Assembly: GCF_030435805.1 (NCBI RefSeq)
Contig: NC_081295.1
Location: 158,009,001-158,073,000 of the forward strand
DNA: 64,000 nucleotides
Source of the DNA: Mustela lutreola
Taxonomy: Eukaryota; Chordata; Mammalia; Carnivora; Mustelidae
Reading direction: 5' to 3'
Shown: one piece after another, positions 44,455 to 56,089 of the stretch
Layout of the letters: each line of letters starts with the position of its first letter
Numbering within the stretch: position 1 is the first letter of the stretch
Made by a program: the position numbers and the translations under genes
The notes under the pieces: model-generated
Told to the model about the DNA's origin: nothing
The model's input: the letters and a program-made list of their open reading frames with translations, nothing else
The model's database searches: none

Positions 44455-46090
44455 CCGGAACTGTCCTTTGTCTGGGCTGTCTTCCAAAGATAACGCATAT
44501 AAAGAACAGCCTTGGAAGACAGAGATGGTGTCACGTCTGGTGCGAAGGACTGGGGTTTTGAGCTCCCTGTGCTCAGGCTTCCTGTCCTGGGACACTACCC
44601 CGCCATGTGCAGCATCTGTCTGGCCCATCGGAGCCACCCTGTGGGAATGGGTGCTTTTGAGGCATCTGCAGGGAGGCTGATAATGTGGCTCCTGCTCTTG
44701 CCTGAGAATAAAATGTCCTTTATCTCTGAAGGGTGGCGGAGTATGTCACTCTGGCATAAGAATTATTTCGAGCTAAAGGCACTTAACAATACAGGTGCAA
44801 GAAGGGTGCTCTGACCCTCTCCTTTTTCTTCTGGAAAGCAGGAGGTAAAACCCTTATGTGGAAGATGTCCTCCTTATGTACCAAGATGAAAGTAATTTTC
44901 TTAACATCCAGGGTAGGAGGTCAAAGCTGGAAGGATTCTGTACCGATCTTGTTAAAATAATTCTTCCTTTAGTCTCCTCATCCGTTTTACTGGTCCGCCA
45001 TTGCCTCTCTTTTGTTCAACCTCATGTAAAAGCAGTTCCGTTTTGCCACTTTTCTGGATACTCGTTTCCTTCTGAGGGTTCACTTGTCATGTAAAACTTT
45101 CAGGAAGTAAGTTTGTATGGTTTTCTCTTGCCCGTGACCCATGTCAGGCCCCGATGAAAATCCTGAGGTAAGGTACGTTTTTGCCTTCCATCTCTGACCC
45201 AGCAGTCTCTCGTGTTCCACGAGCCACCTTGAAACTGACAGGCTAATTAGTTACCTTATAAACACAGTGAAATATCAGAATATTCAGTTCTTGACAGACA
45301 TATGCTGTCAACAGGCAGAGAAAAGGAGAGGTGTTTAAATTGTTACGAGTTACGTGTAAGTAAGTTACAACTGAAATTTAGGAATTACACCACTGGGAAG
45401 GGAGGCAGCATAGGAGACTGCATAAAGCCAAAAAACCATACTCCTATTGTTATTTCCTCTTTGGCTCTTTTAGTCACTTGTCCTTGCTTTCTTTCCCCTT
45501 TGAAATTTGAGAGTTGCCCTCTGGTGCTCATCATCCCCCAACTGATTTCCATCTTCTGTCCTCCTGGTATGATGCATTTTTTTCATGCTGAGACATGTCT
45601 GAAATTATGTTGATATGGATGAACTACCTGATATTTTCCATTTTGTAAAATTTGAGCACATTGGATTTACTGGTTGCCTTATCTTGTCACTTGATTAGTT
45701 TCCTGTCAGTCTTGATATGATTCCCTAATTCTTCAAAATAACAGTGAAACTCCTAAATGCTCTTTTCTATCTGGTCAGTGCATTGGATGTTATTCTTCCC
45801 TGGAGATCTTCCGCCCAGACTGCTTCTCCATCATGTTCGTCCGGATCCACTGCACAGAACTGGGGGTTTGCCTTTGATGCCTCCTTCCTTTTGCTGTAAA
45901 GTCTGCTTCTTGAGTCCCATCTCTCTTTTTTTAAATTCTTGATTTCACTGATTTGCTTGAGTGGAGTTTATGATAAGATAAAACATGTGAGATAAAATTT
46001 TTGAGACCTTTCTTGTCTTTAAAATATCTTTATTTTACCTAGTAATTGATTAATCATTTGATTATAGAAATCTAAGTTAAAATTGTTTCC
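44455..46090. other. No gene; possible ancient LINE-like piece at the right
   Basis: Sequence from about 45980 ('tttaaaatatctttattttacc') continuing to 46400 after the SINE ('ttttgaaggcattactctgc') resembles an ancient antisense LINE segment. The rest is unassigned. Confidence 0.35.
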
Positions 46091-46098
46091 CTTAGGAT

Positions 46099-46279
46099 TT
46101 TTTTTTAAAGATTTTATTTATTTGACAGATCACAAGTAGGCAGAGAGGCAGGCAGAGAGAGGGGGAAGGAGACTCCCTGCTGAGCAGAGAGCCTGATGCA
46201 GGGCTCAATCCCAGGATCCTGAGATCATGACCTGAGCTGAAGGAAGAGGCTTAACCCACTGAGCCACCCAGACGCCCCT
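46099..46279 (-). mobile_element. CAN-SINE, antisense
   Basis: The copy is full length, from 'ttaaagattttatttatttg' to 'gagccacccagacgccc'. The surrounding sequence 'cccttaggatttt' / 'cccttcggatttt' forms an imperfect target duplication. Confidence 0.92.
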
Positions 46280-46599
46280 CCCTTCGGATTTTGAAGGCAT
46301 TACTCTGCTGTCTGTCATCTTCAAGTGCTCTTCTTGATTATTCCAATGGTAATTTATTTTCTTGTCCTTTATCTTTGACTTTTCTTTTTCCTGCCTGAAA
46401 ACTCTGACATCTTTCTTTTATCCACAGTATCTTATGCAGATGTTTTACCATTCATTGAACCATGTGCTTGGCAGGCCTTTCCCTGTAGGAACGGATTTTC
46501 TTACACGATTAGATAATTTCCTGTGTCTTTTGTTCATTTCATTCTTTTGGAACTTCTGCTAAATGGAACTCCTTCTCTAGATTTTTTTTGTACCCCTTT

Positions 46600-47280
46600 T
46601 ATTTTATACTTTTGAGAAGATATGCAAGTGTAAACATTTTGAAGCACAATATCAAAATGAGCACTTTTGAACAGATCACTCAACATGTAGAGCTGCACTG
46701 TCCAGTATGGTACCCACGAGCTCCAGGTGGTGAGTTAGCACTTTAAACGTGGCTCACGTGACCGAGGAAGTAAATTTTTAATTCTATTTAAAATTTACAT
46801 TTAAAAAGAGCATTCTGCATTCTGTTACTGCAAAACTTCCTTATTTATTTTTTTGGTAACATATAATGTATGATTTGTTTCAGGGGTACAGGTCCGTGAA
46901 TCATCAGTCTTACACAATTCACAGGGCTCCCCATAGCACACACCGTCCCCAGCGTCCGTCCCCAGCCACTCCAGCCCTCCCTCCAGCCCCCAGCAGCCTA
47001 TCAGAAAACTTCTTAGTATGTTTGGGACAACTTGATTTGTGAATTTATTTTTTCAACTGTAAATTTTATGAAATCCAAGTACAGACCTAAGTATAGTACT
47101 TCTAATGAAAATGTAGCTGTAAATGTAGAATACAGCAAAAAATACTTCATTAATATGTTTTTGACTGTATATTGAAATGATAGTTCAAACATAGTGGGCC
47201 ACTTTGAAATACACTACTAAAGTTAATTTCTTTTCATTCTTTTAATGAGTACCTTTTAAATTATGTTTGTGGCTGGCATT
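46600..47280. other. Old repeat-like sequence flanking an L1 fragment
   Basis: 'actgtccagtatggta' near 46697 and 'tattggacaggtc' near 47473 are inverted relative to each other. This hints at an old DNA-transposon-like element broken by later L1 and SINE insertions. Low confidence. Confidence 0.3.
46852..47002 (-). mobile_element. Short L1 3' end, antisense
   Basis: 'taacatataatgtatgattt', 'ggggtacaggtccgtgaatc', 'cacagggctccccatagcac' and C-rich sequence form a severely 5'-truncated L1 copy. An imperfect 'aaaacttc' duplication flanks it. Confidence 0.85.
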
Positions 47281-47285
47281 ACGTT

Positions 47286-47460
47286 TCTTTCTTTTTTTTT
47301 TTTTAAAGATTTTATTTATTTGACAGAGAGAGATCACAAGTAGGCAGAGAGGCAGGCAGAGAGAGAGAGAGAGCCCGATGCGGGACTCGATCCCAAGACC
47401 CTGAGATCATGACCTGAGCCGATGGCAGCGGCTTAACCCACTGAGCCACCCGGGCGCCCT
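47286..47460 (-). mobile_element. CAN-SINE, antisense
   Basis: The copy runs from the T-rich tail to the head complement 'gagccacccgggcgccc'. 'ctggcatt' repeats occur on both sides. Confidence 0.93.
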
Positions 47461-47464
47461 GGCA

Positions 47465-48255
47465 TTGTTTCTATTGGACAGGTCTGGGCTAGAATATTAC
47501 TAAGACATTTGCATCAACTTATGTGCCTCTCTCCTATCCCATCACTGTGACTGCTTTTCAAAGGTAGCCCCTATGCTAAATTCTGTGTTTACCATTCCTT
47601 TACATACACAAATAATGCACTTATGAGTAGCTCTCCAGTCAATGTACGACTTTGTCTTCCTCGCTTCTGAACTTCATACAGACGGCACCAAGCTGTGGGT
47701 TGTCTCCCGGGCCTTGCTTTTCCTATTCGCACTGTCCACTCTCGACTCACGTTCCTGTGTGGATAACGCAAGTAGGTCGTTCACGATAGTTTCCGTAAGG
47801 CATCCATTGTTTCAATATGGCAAAATGTGTTTTTCTACTTAGTGCTGCTGAACATCTGGGTTGCTGCTGGGTTTTGCGGTGACGGGCGACAGCTCCGTGG
47901 ACGCCCTTGTACGGGCTGTGAGTGCGAGCACATCTGGGGCCGTGTCCCGAGGGACGGATCTGTAAGGCGTTAGGGGACCGGTCGGCTTTACGCGACAGCA
48001 TCCGTTCGCTTTCCAAAGTGGAGTTCCCAGCCTCCACCGGACGTGCGGCAACTTCACGTCCAGGCCAACACTTGGCGAGGCCCATTGTTTTCGTCTCGGT
48101 CTAGCAGGAGTCCCACGCTGTCACTGCGCCGAGTTCCTTATTATGGATGCTGGACTCCTGTGTTTAGTCATTGCTGATTTTAAATTTTCTGTGAAGTACT
48201 TCTTCACGCTTTCTGACTTTTGGGGGGTTGTCTTTTGCTTATTGATTTAAAGGAA
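47465..48255. other. Intergenic stretch with no recognised gene
   Basis: It is diverged sequence, parts of which (47490-48180) have the feel of an old antisense L1 3' region. No gene is recognised. Confidence 0.35.
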
Positions 48256-48261
48256 TTTTTT

Positions 48262-48457
48262 TTTGAAGATTTTATTTATTTGACAGACAGAGATCACAAG
48301 TAGGCAGAGAGACAGGCAGGGAGGGGATGGGGTGGGGTGGGGTGAAGCAGGCACCCTGCGGAGCAGAGAGCCCAATGTGGGACTTGATCCCAGGACCCTG
48401 AGACCATATCCTGAGCCGAAGGCAGAGGCTTAACCCACTGAGCCACCCAGGTGCCCC
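48262..48457 (-). mobile_element. CAN-SINE with target-site duplication
   Basis: The copy is full length with a GGGGT-rich variant of the AG tract. 'taaaggaattttt' repeats flank it on both sides. Confidence 0.94.
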
Positions 48458-48551
48458 TAAAGGAATTTTTATATAAGGTCAAATCATATTAAACTGCCAC
48501 GATTCAACCTTTAGATACAGCGATTCATGAGACTCAACCTAAAATATTTAT

Positions 48552-48735
48552 TTACTTATTTTTGAGAGACTGTGAAGGGGGGAAAGAGGAACAGAGGCAG
48601 AGGGAGAGAGAGAATCTTAAGCAGACTCCGTGCTCAGCTCAATGGCTGATGCAGGAGTGGCTCTCCCAACCCCAAGATCATGACCTGAGGCGAAATCCAG
48701 GGCCGTTTAATCAACTGAGCCAGCCAGGCGCCCCC
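48552..48735 (-). mobile_element. Older CAN-SINE with target-site duplication
   Basis: 'tttatttacttatttttgag' leads into an AG tract, then 'gatcatgacctgag' and the head complement 'gagccagccaggcgcccc'. 'aacctaaaatattt' repeats flank it. Confidence 0.92.
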
Positions 48736-48739
48736 AACC

Positions 48740-49465
48740 TAAAATATTTTAGATGAAAATTATTTGCTAAGTGTGTGTGTGTGTTCAAAATATCTTTTTT
48801 CAAGTCATGAGAAAATTGTATTTTCCTTTTTTTTGTGGCGAATTTGATTAAAGAAATTCATTTTAATCTAGTATTTATCAGAAAATTTTCTTTAAAATTA
48901 ACCTTTTTTGATGTCTTGAGAAATCCTTTCTTACCCTGAAGGTAGAAATATTGTCCAAAGTTTACTCATAGAAGGATAACAGTTTCCCTTTCGTAGGTCT
49001 TGGCTAGGAATTGCACTGCAAAATAAATTTTAGTGTCAGTTTGTCATTGTCCACAAAAATGTGCTCTGGGGATTTTTACTCAGGTTGCAATGATGGTATT
49101 GATCAATTCTGGGAAGAACTTACATCTTTATAACACCGAGTCTTCCCCTGCACGGACACATACAGCCTTGACCAAGAACAGTCAACTTGGTCTTGAAGAA
49201 AAATAAATAGGACTTAGAGATTTTAAAGCTGTGGTAATTAACCAGGTCGGCGCCGTGTGAGGACAGACATTAGACCAAGGGAACAGAAGGAAAGGCCAAG
49301 ACTTCGAGACATGACCCTCATAAGGCCGTCTTCCACTTGGCCACTGTCTTCTAGAACACCCACTGTGATCCAGACACCCACCGGGGAGACTGCCAGCGGG
49401 CTCTCGGGTCTGCAGCGAGAACCCCAGATGCCTAGCTTCAGCTCCGGGAATCTTCAGCCGTTTTC
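48740..49465. other. Diverged antisense L1-like sequence, no gene
   Basis: It is AT-rich with phrases such as 'taggtcttggctagga' and 'ggaagaacttacatctttat' that recall an old antisense L1. Weak call. Confidence 0.35.
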
Positions 49466-49471
49466 TGAACA

Positions 49472-49646
49472 TTTTTTTTTTTTAAAAGATTTTATTTATT
49501 TGACAGAGAGAGATCACAAGTAGGCAGAGAGGCAGGCAGAGAGAGAGAGGAGGAAGCAGGCTCTCTGCTCAGCAGATGTGGGACTCGATCCCAGGACTCT
49601 GAGCCGAAGGCAGCGGCTTAACCCACTGAGCCACCCAGGCGCCCCC
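49472..49646 (-). mobile_element. CAN-SINE with target-site duplication
   Basis: The young-type antisense copy lies between perfect repeats 'cgttttctgaacattt' at about 49458 and 49647. Confidence 0.95.
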
Positions 49647-50017
49647 GTTTTCTGAACATTTAAAAATAAACAGCGAGAAAGCATTAAAGAAATTTCAGGT
49701 ATTTTGCCTTGTGGAAAAAGAAGTGCTTGATTTGTCTTGAAAAATTCGAAAGACTGTTTTGTGGAAAGTGAGTGAAACTCGCTCTGTGGGGATGGAAGGA
49801 CACCCAACTGCACCAGGTGTAGAAGCTATAGAACACATCTCTGCTCGTGGGTGGTTCAAAATCTGAAACCTGGATCTTATTCCACTTCTGAAAACTGAGT
49901 GAAGTGTGCATTCCCTACTTCCGTTGTGAAGGTAAAGTGGAAACAGTCTCATTGTATCAATGTTCAGAGTGACATATTTCTCAGATTTTGCATTAAGGTG
50001 ATGAGGTTAAAAATCTC

Positions 50018-50206
50018 TATTTTTTTTTTTTTTTTTAAAGAGACGGAAGGAGGGAGGGAGAGAGAGGAGGAGGAGGAGGAGAGAGCGGGAGGATCTCCAG
50101 TAGACTCTCCACCAAGCAGGCAACTCAATCTCACAACCCTGGGATCGTGATCTGAGCTGTAATCAAGAGTCTGACACTTAACCAACTGAGCCACCCAGGT
50201 GCCCCC
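50018..50206 (-). mobile_element. Older CAN-SINE, antisense
   Basis: A T-run, a GGA-rich tract (50046-50095), 'tgggatcgtgatctgagctg' and the head complement 'gagccacccaggtgccccc' are present. Confidence 0.88.
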
Positions 50207-50209
50207 GGG

Positions 50210-51085
50210 ATTTTCAGTGTCTAATTAACAGCCTTGTTGGCTGTGGTTATTTATTTTAATTCTGTCTGTAAAAAATACTTGTAACATTTGAAAGAGAAAG
50301 GGTGTCTGTTACGAGATACTGAAAGACTTGGAAAGATAGATGCAAGTTTCTCATACATTTTAAAGAGCATTTCATATGTCATGCAAATAAATACAGCAAG
50401 TTTTAAGAAATCAACACAGTGATATTTTGATGTATTTATAACAAAGTGAGATGGGCTTCATGGTCTTTCCATATGTAAATTGTTACTGGGGCAGCGCATA
50501 GCTAGATCCCACTTATCTATGATTTCTAAATCTGCCCCGTCCTGTCTTCTTTTCCCATCCCGGTCTCAGCAATTCTGAGCCCGCATGGAAAAGTACCATG
50601 CAGTCTTTAAGTTAAAACAAAACCAAAACCTTGCTAAAATTGATCAATATTTTATGAACTAAAACGTGCCCCGTGCTGAGCTGTTAACCACACATCTAAG
50701 AGATGTGTTGCAAGCGTCTTGTCGGGGTGCAGACCGGAGCCTGGCAGGGCGGGGGTGGGTGGTTATGCAGAACCTCCCGAGCAGGTTTCATCTTTTTATG
50801 CCCTAATTTCCCCGTCCTGTAGAGATGTTTTATGCAGTCAACGAGTTGGCACTGCACAGCCCTTAGAAGAGTGGCTGGCGTGCTCCGAGGCTAGGCGACA
50901 CCTGCTATCATTACTGACTGGCATTCCCGATTGGCAGTGCAGGTGCTCGCCCCAACACTGCCCAGGGCGGTCAGGCTCCGGGGAGCTCAGTCGGGGGCAG
51001 CAAGCCGGGAAGAACCAGGCTCGGGGCGGAAGGAGAACAGAAAGCACCAACAAAGCCGGCACCCACAGGGCTGCGGGTCAAACCC
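50210..51085. other. Sequence 3' of the zinc-finger stop codon
   Basis: This should include the 3' UTR of the zinc-finger gene on the minus strand. No unambiguous AATAAA could be tied to it; 'aataaa'-type complements occur in AT-rich sequence near 50270-50440. No other gene is seen. Confidence 0.4.
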
Positions 51086-51088
51086 CGC

Positions 51089-52584
51089 CTACGGAGGAGG
51101 TGGGACAGGTCCCGGGGAAGGGCCCTTCTCACCCTCCCCAGGCGCGTGGCCTCGCCACCCTCGATGTCGCCTCTTCTTGTGTCCCGTGAGGTTCGCGCTC
51201 ACCCTGAAGGCTTTCCCGCACTGCTCGCACGCGTAGGGCTTCTCCCCGGTGTGCACCCGCTGGTGCCCGACCAGGGCGGCGCGCTGGCGGAAGGCGGCGC
51301 CGCACTCGCGGCAGGGGTAGGGCTTCTCCCCGCTGTGGATCCGGCGGTGCTGCGTCAGGCCCGAGCGGTGGTGGAAGGCCTTCCCGCACGCCTCGCACGC
51401 GTACGGCTTCTCGCCGGTGTGGATCCGCCGGTGGTTGGTCAGGTTGGACTTCCCGCGGAAGGCCCTCCCGCACTCGGGGCAGGAGAACGGCTTCTCGCCG
51501 GTGTGCAGCCGCTGGTGCACGGCCAGGCCGTGCCGATCGTGGAAGGCCTTGCCGCAGTGCGCGCACGGGTGCGCCTTCTCGCCCCGGCGCGCGCGCTCGG
51601 GAGCCCCGCGCCGGCCCCGGGGGCCGCAGGCGCGGCCGCACCGCCCACACGGGTAGGGCTTCTCGGGGGCGTAGGCCGTCGGGGGGCGGTGCGGCCCAGC
51701 GCGGCCGCAGCACTGGGGGCAGCCCGCGGCCGGCTCCCGCGCGTGCGTCCGCGCGTGCTTGCGCAGGTCGGAGCTGCGGCGGAAGGCCCTCCCGCACGCG
51801 CGGCACGGGTACGGCCGCTCGCCGCTGTGGATCCGGCCGTGCTTGGCGAGGTCCGAGCTGCCGCGGAAGGCCCTGCCGCACTGCCCGCACGCGTACGGCC
51901 GCTCCCCGGTGTGCGTGCGGCCGTGCAGGGTGAGGCAGTGCCGGAAGCGGAAGGCCTTGCCGCACACCGCGCACTCGTGCGGCCGCTCGCCGCTGTGGAC
52001 CCGCTGGTGCCGCTGCAGCCGGCTCGCGCTGCCGAAGGCCTTTCCGCACGCGCCGCAGCCGTGCGGCCTCTCCCCGCCGTGCGCCTTGCGGTGCCGGCAG
52101 AGCGCCGACGGGCTGCTGAAGGCCTTCCCGCACTGCGCGCAGCGGAAGGGCTTCTCCCCCGTGTGCGTGACGCGGTGCACACGCAGCTGCTTTCTGGTCT
52201 TGAACGCTTTCCCGCACTCGTGACACGCGTGGGGCTTCTCGCCAGCACGGACGCGCCCGTGGAGAAGCGGGAAGGTATGGCCACGCGCGGCACCTGGGCG
52301 GGGGCTCCGTGCGGTCAGGGCTCGGGTGCGTGGGGTGCACTTGGAGTCTGCGCTCAAGTTGTTGGCGAGCACCGCCCGGGCCCTTCTTTCCTCGAGGGTC
52401 CCCTTCTCCTCTCCCAGCGTCTCCACCCCGGCCGGGTCCCGTGCGTTCTCCGACTTGACATCCTGGACACAAGCTCCTCCAGCCTCAGGGTGCCCGGACA
52501 GGACGCCGCCGACTTCCCCACCCTCAGACACCTCCTGCTCTGAACTTGCCCTCTCAGTCCCGGGCCGGGTCCGGTCCGCTGACA
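51089..52584 (-). CDS. ZNF311: KRAB zinc-finger gene, terminal exon with C2H2 array (probable ZNF311)
   Basis: The exon starts after an acceptor (tttatttccttag) in the phase left by the KRAB-B exon and ends at a TAG. It encodes 497 residues: a linker, then C2H2 fingers from about 52235 down to 51160. Eleven fingers keep the C-x2-C...H-x3/4-H pattern, mostly with TGEKPY/SGERPY-type linkers; the last has H-x4-H. Between fingers 6 and the next intact one are two degenerate finger-length units (about 51570-51735) that keep a CxxC pair but lack the histidine pair. Such proteins bind DNA sequence-specifically in the nucleus and recruit TRIM28. The gene symbol rests on synteny with TRIM27 and shared orientation, not on a confirmed match. 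The exon is unusually GC-rich, so alternative frames are also long. Confidence 0.88.
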
Positions 52585-52599
52585 CTAAGGAAATAAACA

Positions 52600-54820
52600 C
52601 GGCAGATCGGGGAGGGGAAAGGGTGAAGCCCTTGGAAGAGCCCTACGTCGTGGCCAAAGCCCGGGGCAGCTTGGCATAGTGAGAAGTACCAGGATAGCTC
52701 GGACTCTGCAGACTTTACCAAAGCCCCTGGCAACCTGCATGTTCCCGAGACTCCCCCGGTGTAGCGAACGTGCAATTCATTCGCCTGGTCACCCGGGTCA
52801 GGAGACTGAGCCACACCCAACCCTCTCCCTCCCTCAGATTTGCTCAGCTGACCTTTCACAAATTCCCCCTGAGACATGGCCTGCGGTCTAGCACCCCAGG
52901 GAGCCGTCTGCCCTGCTCTGCAGTGTAGCTCTGCCCACCGGGGTGCAGGGCACATCCGGTCTTGGCTGTCCCTCTCCCAACCAGGCCAGGTTCTCTCTGC
53001 TTAGACTCTGGACCCAGGGTCTGACAACAGCCGGTGCTGGGGGGATGGCGCACGGCTTAGGGGAGGGAACATTCTGCCCCAGCCCTTAGCAGCCCAGCAG
53101 CCAGCGGGACAGTCTCCCAGGAAGGAGGGACGCAGACCTACCGAGAGGCAGAGGGGTCAGTGGGGCGAGGGGCCTGATGTCTCCCTGCTCTAGCTTTCAG
53201 GACATCCCAAATAATAAATTCTCATTGTTTTGCTCACGTTAGCTTGAGTTAATTTCTACTGCCGGCAACCAGAGTTTGAATCTCTTAGTCTCAGCTCAAC
53301 CCCTTCCTCTCTGTTTCTCCTGCCAGGGCATTCCTGCTCCCTAACTGCCACTCCACCCCCCTTTAAGTGTCCTTTAACCTGGCTCTCTTTGAATCTATGC
53401 TCTACTCTGCTTCCAGATTTTTCTTTCTAAAAATCAAATCCTCTCTTGCCGTGCCTCAGCTTAAGTATCTCAGTGGCACTGCATGATAACCAGCGTGCAG
53501 GCCAGAGTCCCAGCTCCGGAATGGGCTATTCGGGCTGAAATCCTAGCTCTGACCCCTCCTGGCTGTGCAACCTGGGAGGGCGACTGCATGCCCCTCAGGG
53601 GTTCATCTGTGAGACGGGGTTGGTACCGAAGCTCCTGTGTGTGGAGCACTGCCACACGGACGTGCATGCTTCCGCAGTGTCGGCTGCTACTGTCAGGATG
53701 AAGTTCAAAGTCTGCAGTTTACAAAAACCCCTCTGAATCACGCTCCCCACCCCGGTCTCCCGGGGCCCTCTGCTCTGGTCATGCAGCTCACACTTCATGT
53801 TTTCCCTCCTCAACACTTGCCCACATTCCCAGAATGCCTCTCTCCTTCTTCCAGTAAACCATCTCACTCATGCAGCACGCTTAGTTCATGGTCCTTCCCT
53901 CCACAGTCATTGGGTCCCAGGTCAGGAATAGATGCTTCTCTTCTGTGTTCCATGTCCCAGGTACCTATCTGTGACTCTCACTATTCTGTGCTGTGCCATC
54001 ACTCACTACCTGCCTTCCCTACTAGGCAATAACATTGCCGCCAACTCGAGTTCCTCGTCTAGTGCCTGGTATACAGTAGTTGCTCAATAAATGTTTGCAG
54101 GATAGCAGGAGAGAGGAGAAAGGAAGAGCAGTTATTGTGATAGGGCAGTTGGGTTGGTCTACAAATAAGGGACGCTGTTTTGAAGGACGAGTAGGGAAAC
54201 AGTTTGAATGAGGAGCTGGTACTTGTTTCACAGCTGACCCGGTAGGCAGGTCGGGGAGCGTGAGAGGCAACGCGAGAAAGAGGTAGACCCAAGTACAGAA
54301 ACAGGGAGGGCTCCGTGGAGATGGGCTGCGGGGAGAGACGAATCTTTCAGAGGGCAATGCGCTATCTAGTAAACACCAGGGGTTAGAAACGAGAGTGCTG
54401 GCCAGGAAAGGGGAGAAGTGAGCCGTGTCCATGCAGCCAGCACGTGCCGCTGAGCTAAGAGCTGGGGCCGTGAGGGAACAGAGAAGGGCAAAGGGTCAGA
54501 GGCCCGAGGCTCAACGTGGGGATGGTCCTGAGCAAAAACTCAGGGCAGAAAAGCAGCGTTCCCTGAGCACTGGGGTGACCGATAGCCACCCAGCAGGGAG
54601 ATGAATTCGCTGAGCTGTTTCTGGGGCCAAACTGCACAGCCTTTAGATAGGTGCCAAGAGGCAATTAGATGACGACAGAGTAACTGCTTGAATAGTTTGC
54701 TGCTGTTCGGCTTCTTTGTGTTCGGGTGCCTGGGCAGGTGGGGACGGATGACCCAGCACCAAGAACATCGTCTGACCATCGTCCCCACGGCACCCAGCAG
54801 GAGGCTGGAGCGCCTCCGTC
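52600..54820 (-). other. Intron between KRAB-B and finger exons, with MIR and L2
   Basis: The part 53490-53640 has MIR-like order ('aatcctagctctgacccc', 'ctgtgcaacctgggagg', 'ggttcatctgtgagacgggg'). The part 53690-54100 ends 'gtagttgctcaataaatgtt', the usual L2 3' end, sense strand. The remainder is unassigned. Confidence 0.55.
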
Positions 54821-54826
54821 ACTCAC

Positions 54827-54931
54827 CTGGGAAGGAGCAGCTCAGGAGCCCCCAGTCCTGCAGATCGCGAACGCGGGGCTCGGTGCCCCGCTCCAGACAG
54901 GAGATGAGAGGCGGCTTGGGGCCAGCGAAGC
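54827..54931 (-). CDS. ZNF311: KRAB-B box exon of the zinc-finger gene
   Basis: The 105-nt exon is flanked by acceptor (ttgtgcacaaccag type, AG at 54932-54933) and donor GTGAGT. It encodes the B-box pattern GFAGPKPPLISCLERG followed by TEPRVRDLQDW. Entry and exit are both phase 1, which joins KRAB-A (ending ...VVSLG) to the finger exon (starting V-SADRT) without a frame break. KRAB-B strengthens repression by KRAB-A. Confidence 0.88.
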
Positions 54932-55199
54932 CTGGTTGTGCAGAAGGAATGAGGGCGCAGAGCGGCAGGACAAGGGTCCTAGCGCCCAGCCTTGACCCCT
55001 CTGCGCGTGCAGGGAAACAGGAAAGAAATGGCCACTGGGGTGGAGAGAGGGTTCTCTGGGGTCTGGCCACACGGAGACACGTGTGCGGATGCTCACGGAA
55101 GAGTTCTCAGGAGGCAGAGGGGGAGACCCCGGGGAACAGCCCCTGCCCTGGAAACGGTCTTGCTCGGGGACAGAGCTGGGTCAGGGGCCCGGCAGCCGT

Positions 55200-56080
55200 C
55201 GCCCAACAACGCAACAGAAGGGAGAGGGGAGCAGACGGCGCGGAGCCCCGCGGGGACGTCCTTACCGAGCGAGACCACGAGCCCGTAGTTGTCCAGCATG
55301 ACGGCCGCGTAGAGGCGCCGCTGAGCGCGGGTCAGACGCCGCCACTCTCCGCCGCTGAAGCGCACGGCCACGTCCTCAAACGTCACCGAGTCCCGAGGCC
55401 GCGCGCGCCCGCGGTCCTGCAGGAAACCCCGCGGTGCGCTTAGACGCGGGCGGCCGTGCGGGAGAAGGTTCGCGGGAACGAGAGCCGGTGCCTGTGGGCA
55501 CCCGGGCCGAGGTGAGAGGAGTGGCCCCAAACGGCAGAGGGACCAGAGGGAAGGGCGCGTCACCCCGCGGACGCTGCTCCGGGGGGCAGCCCTGCTCGCG
55601 GGCCGGGGCCGGAGAAGCGGGCGGGGCTGCGCGGTCAGGAGGGGGAGGGCGGGGAGGGCTGCGGCTCACCCCCGCGCTCTTCGCTCCTGGCGGGGCTGCC
55701 CGGCCTCCCTCCGGGGCGGACGCGCGGTGCTGCGGCGCCGGCGGGGCTGAGAGAGAAAGGAGGCGGGTCAGCGCGGCGCAGTTTTACCGCAACCTCCGCC
55801 TTCCTCCGTCTTCCCCGACGTGGAAGCTTCTCAAGCTCCGTTCTCCAGCCGCGGCTCGGTGTTGGGCGGCGGGCCGTGGCACCAAGTCGGGCGCGTTTCC
55901 TAGATGGCCTCGCCCCTCCCCGAGCCCACATCGCTGACTCTCGGCTCGTGCGATAACCTCTTCTGGTATCGGAACGTTCCAGGCACTTCTCCGAGACCTG
56001 GGGCGCGGACGGGGCGCGGGAGCAGAAAGGGGGAAGGTGCGGCGCGGGCGCACCCGGGGCAGGCGTATTCCTTCACCGAC
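55200..56080 (-). promoter_or_regulatory. ZNF311: CpG island, likely promoter/5' exon region of the zinc-finger gene
   Basis: CpG-dense sequence extends from the KRAB-A exon upstream to about 56080 on the minus strand. No TATA box is evident. First-exon borders cannot be set from sequence. Confidence 0.6.
55266..55416 (-). CDS. ZNF311: KRAB-A box exon of the zinc-finger gene
   Basis: The exon contains [17 protein letters not shown], then [19 protein letters not shown], then GLVVSLG, followed by donor GTAAGG. The key repressor residues are partly changed: the usual 'LYRDVMLENY' is '[10 protein letters not shown]', with D-V (of FEDV) and M-L kept. The proposed acceptor (ggggtttcctgcag) gives 151 nt, somewhat longer than a typical KRAB-A exon, so a nearby alternative acceptor is possible. 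The start codon lies either in this frame upstream (an in-frame Met near 55563) or in an unplaced 5' exon. Confidence 0.85.
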
Positions 56081-56089
56081 ATAACGGCT

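Noticed and set aside
51129-52543. Long alternative-frame and antisense ORFs over the zinc-finger exon (447 and 465 codons)
   Set aside because: They are frame shadows of the GC-rich repeated C2H2 fingers. They have no domain of their own, and repeat phrases such as LLAGVDP mirror the finger linker.
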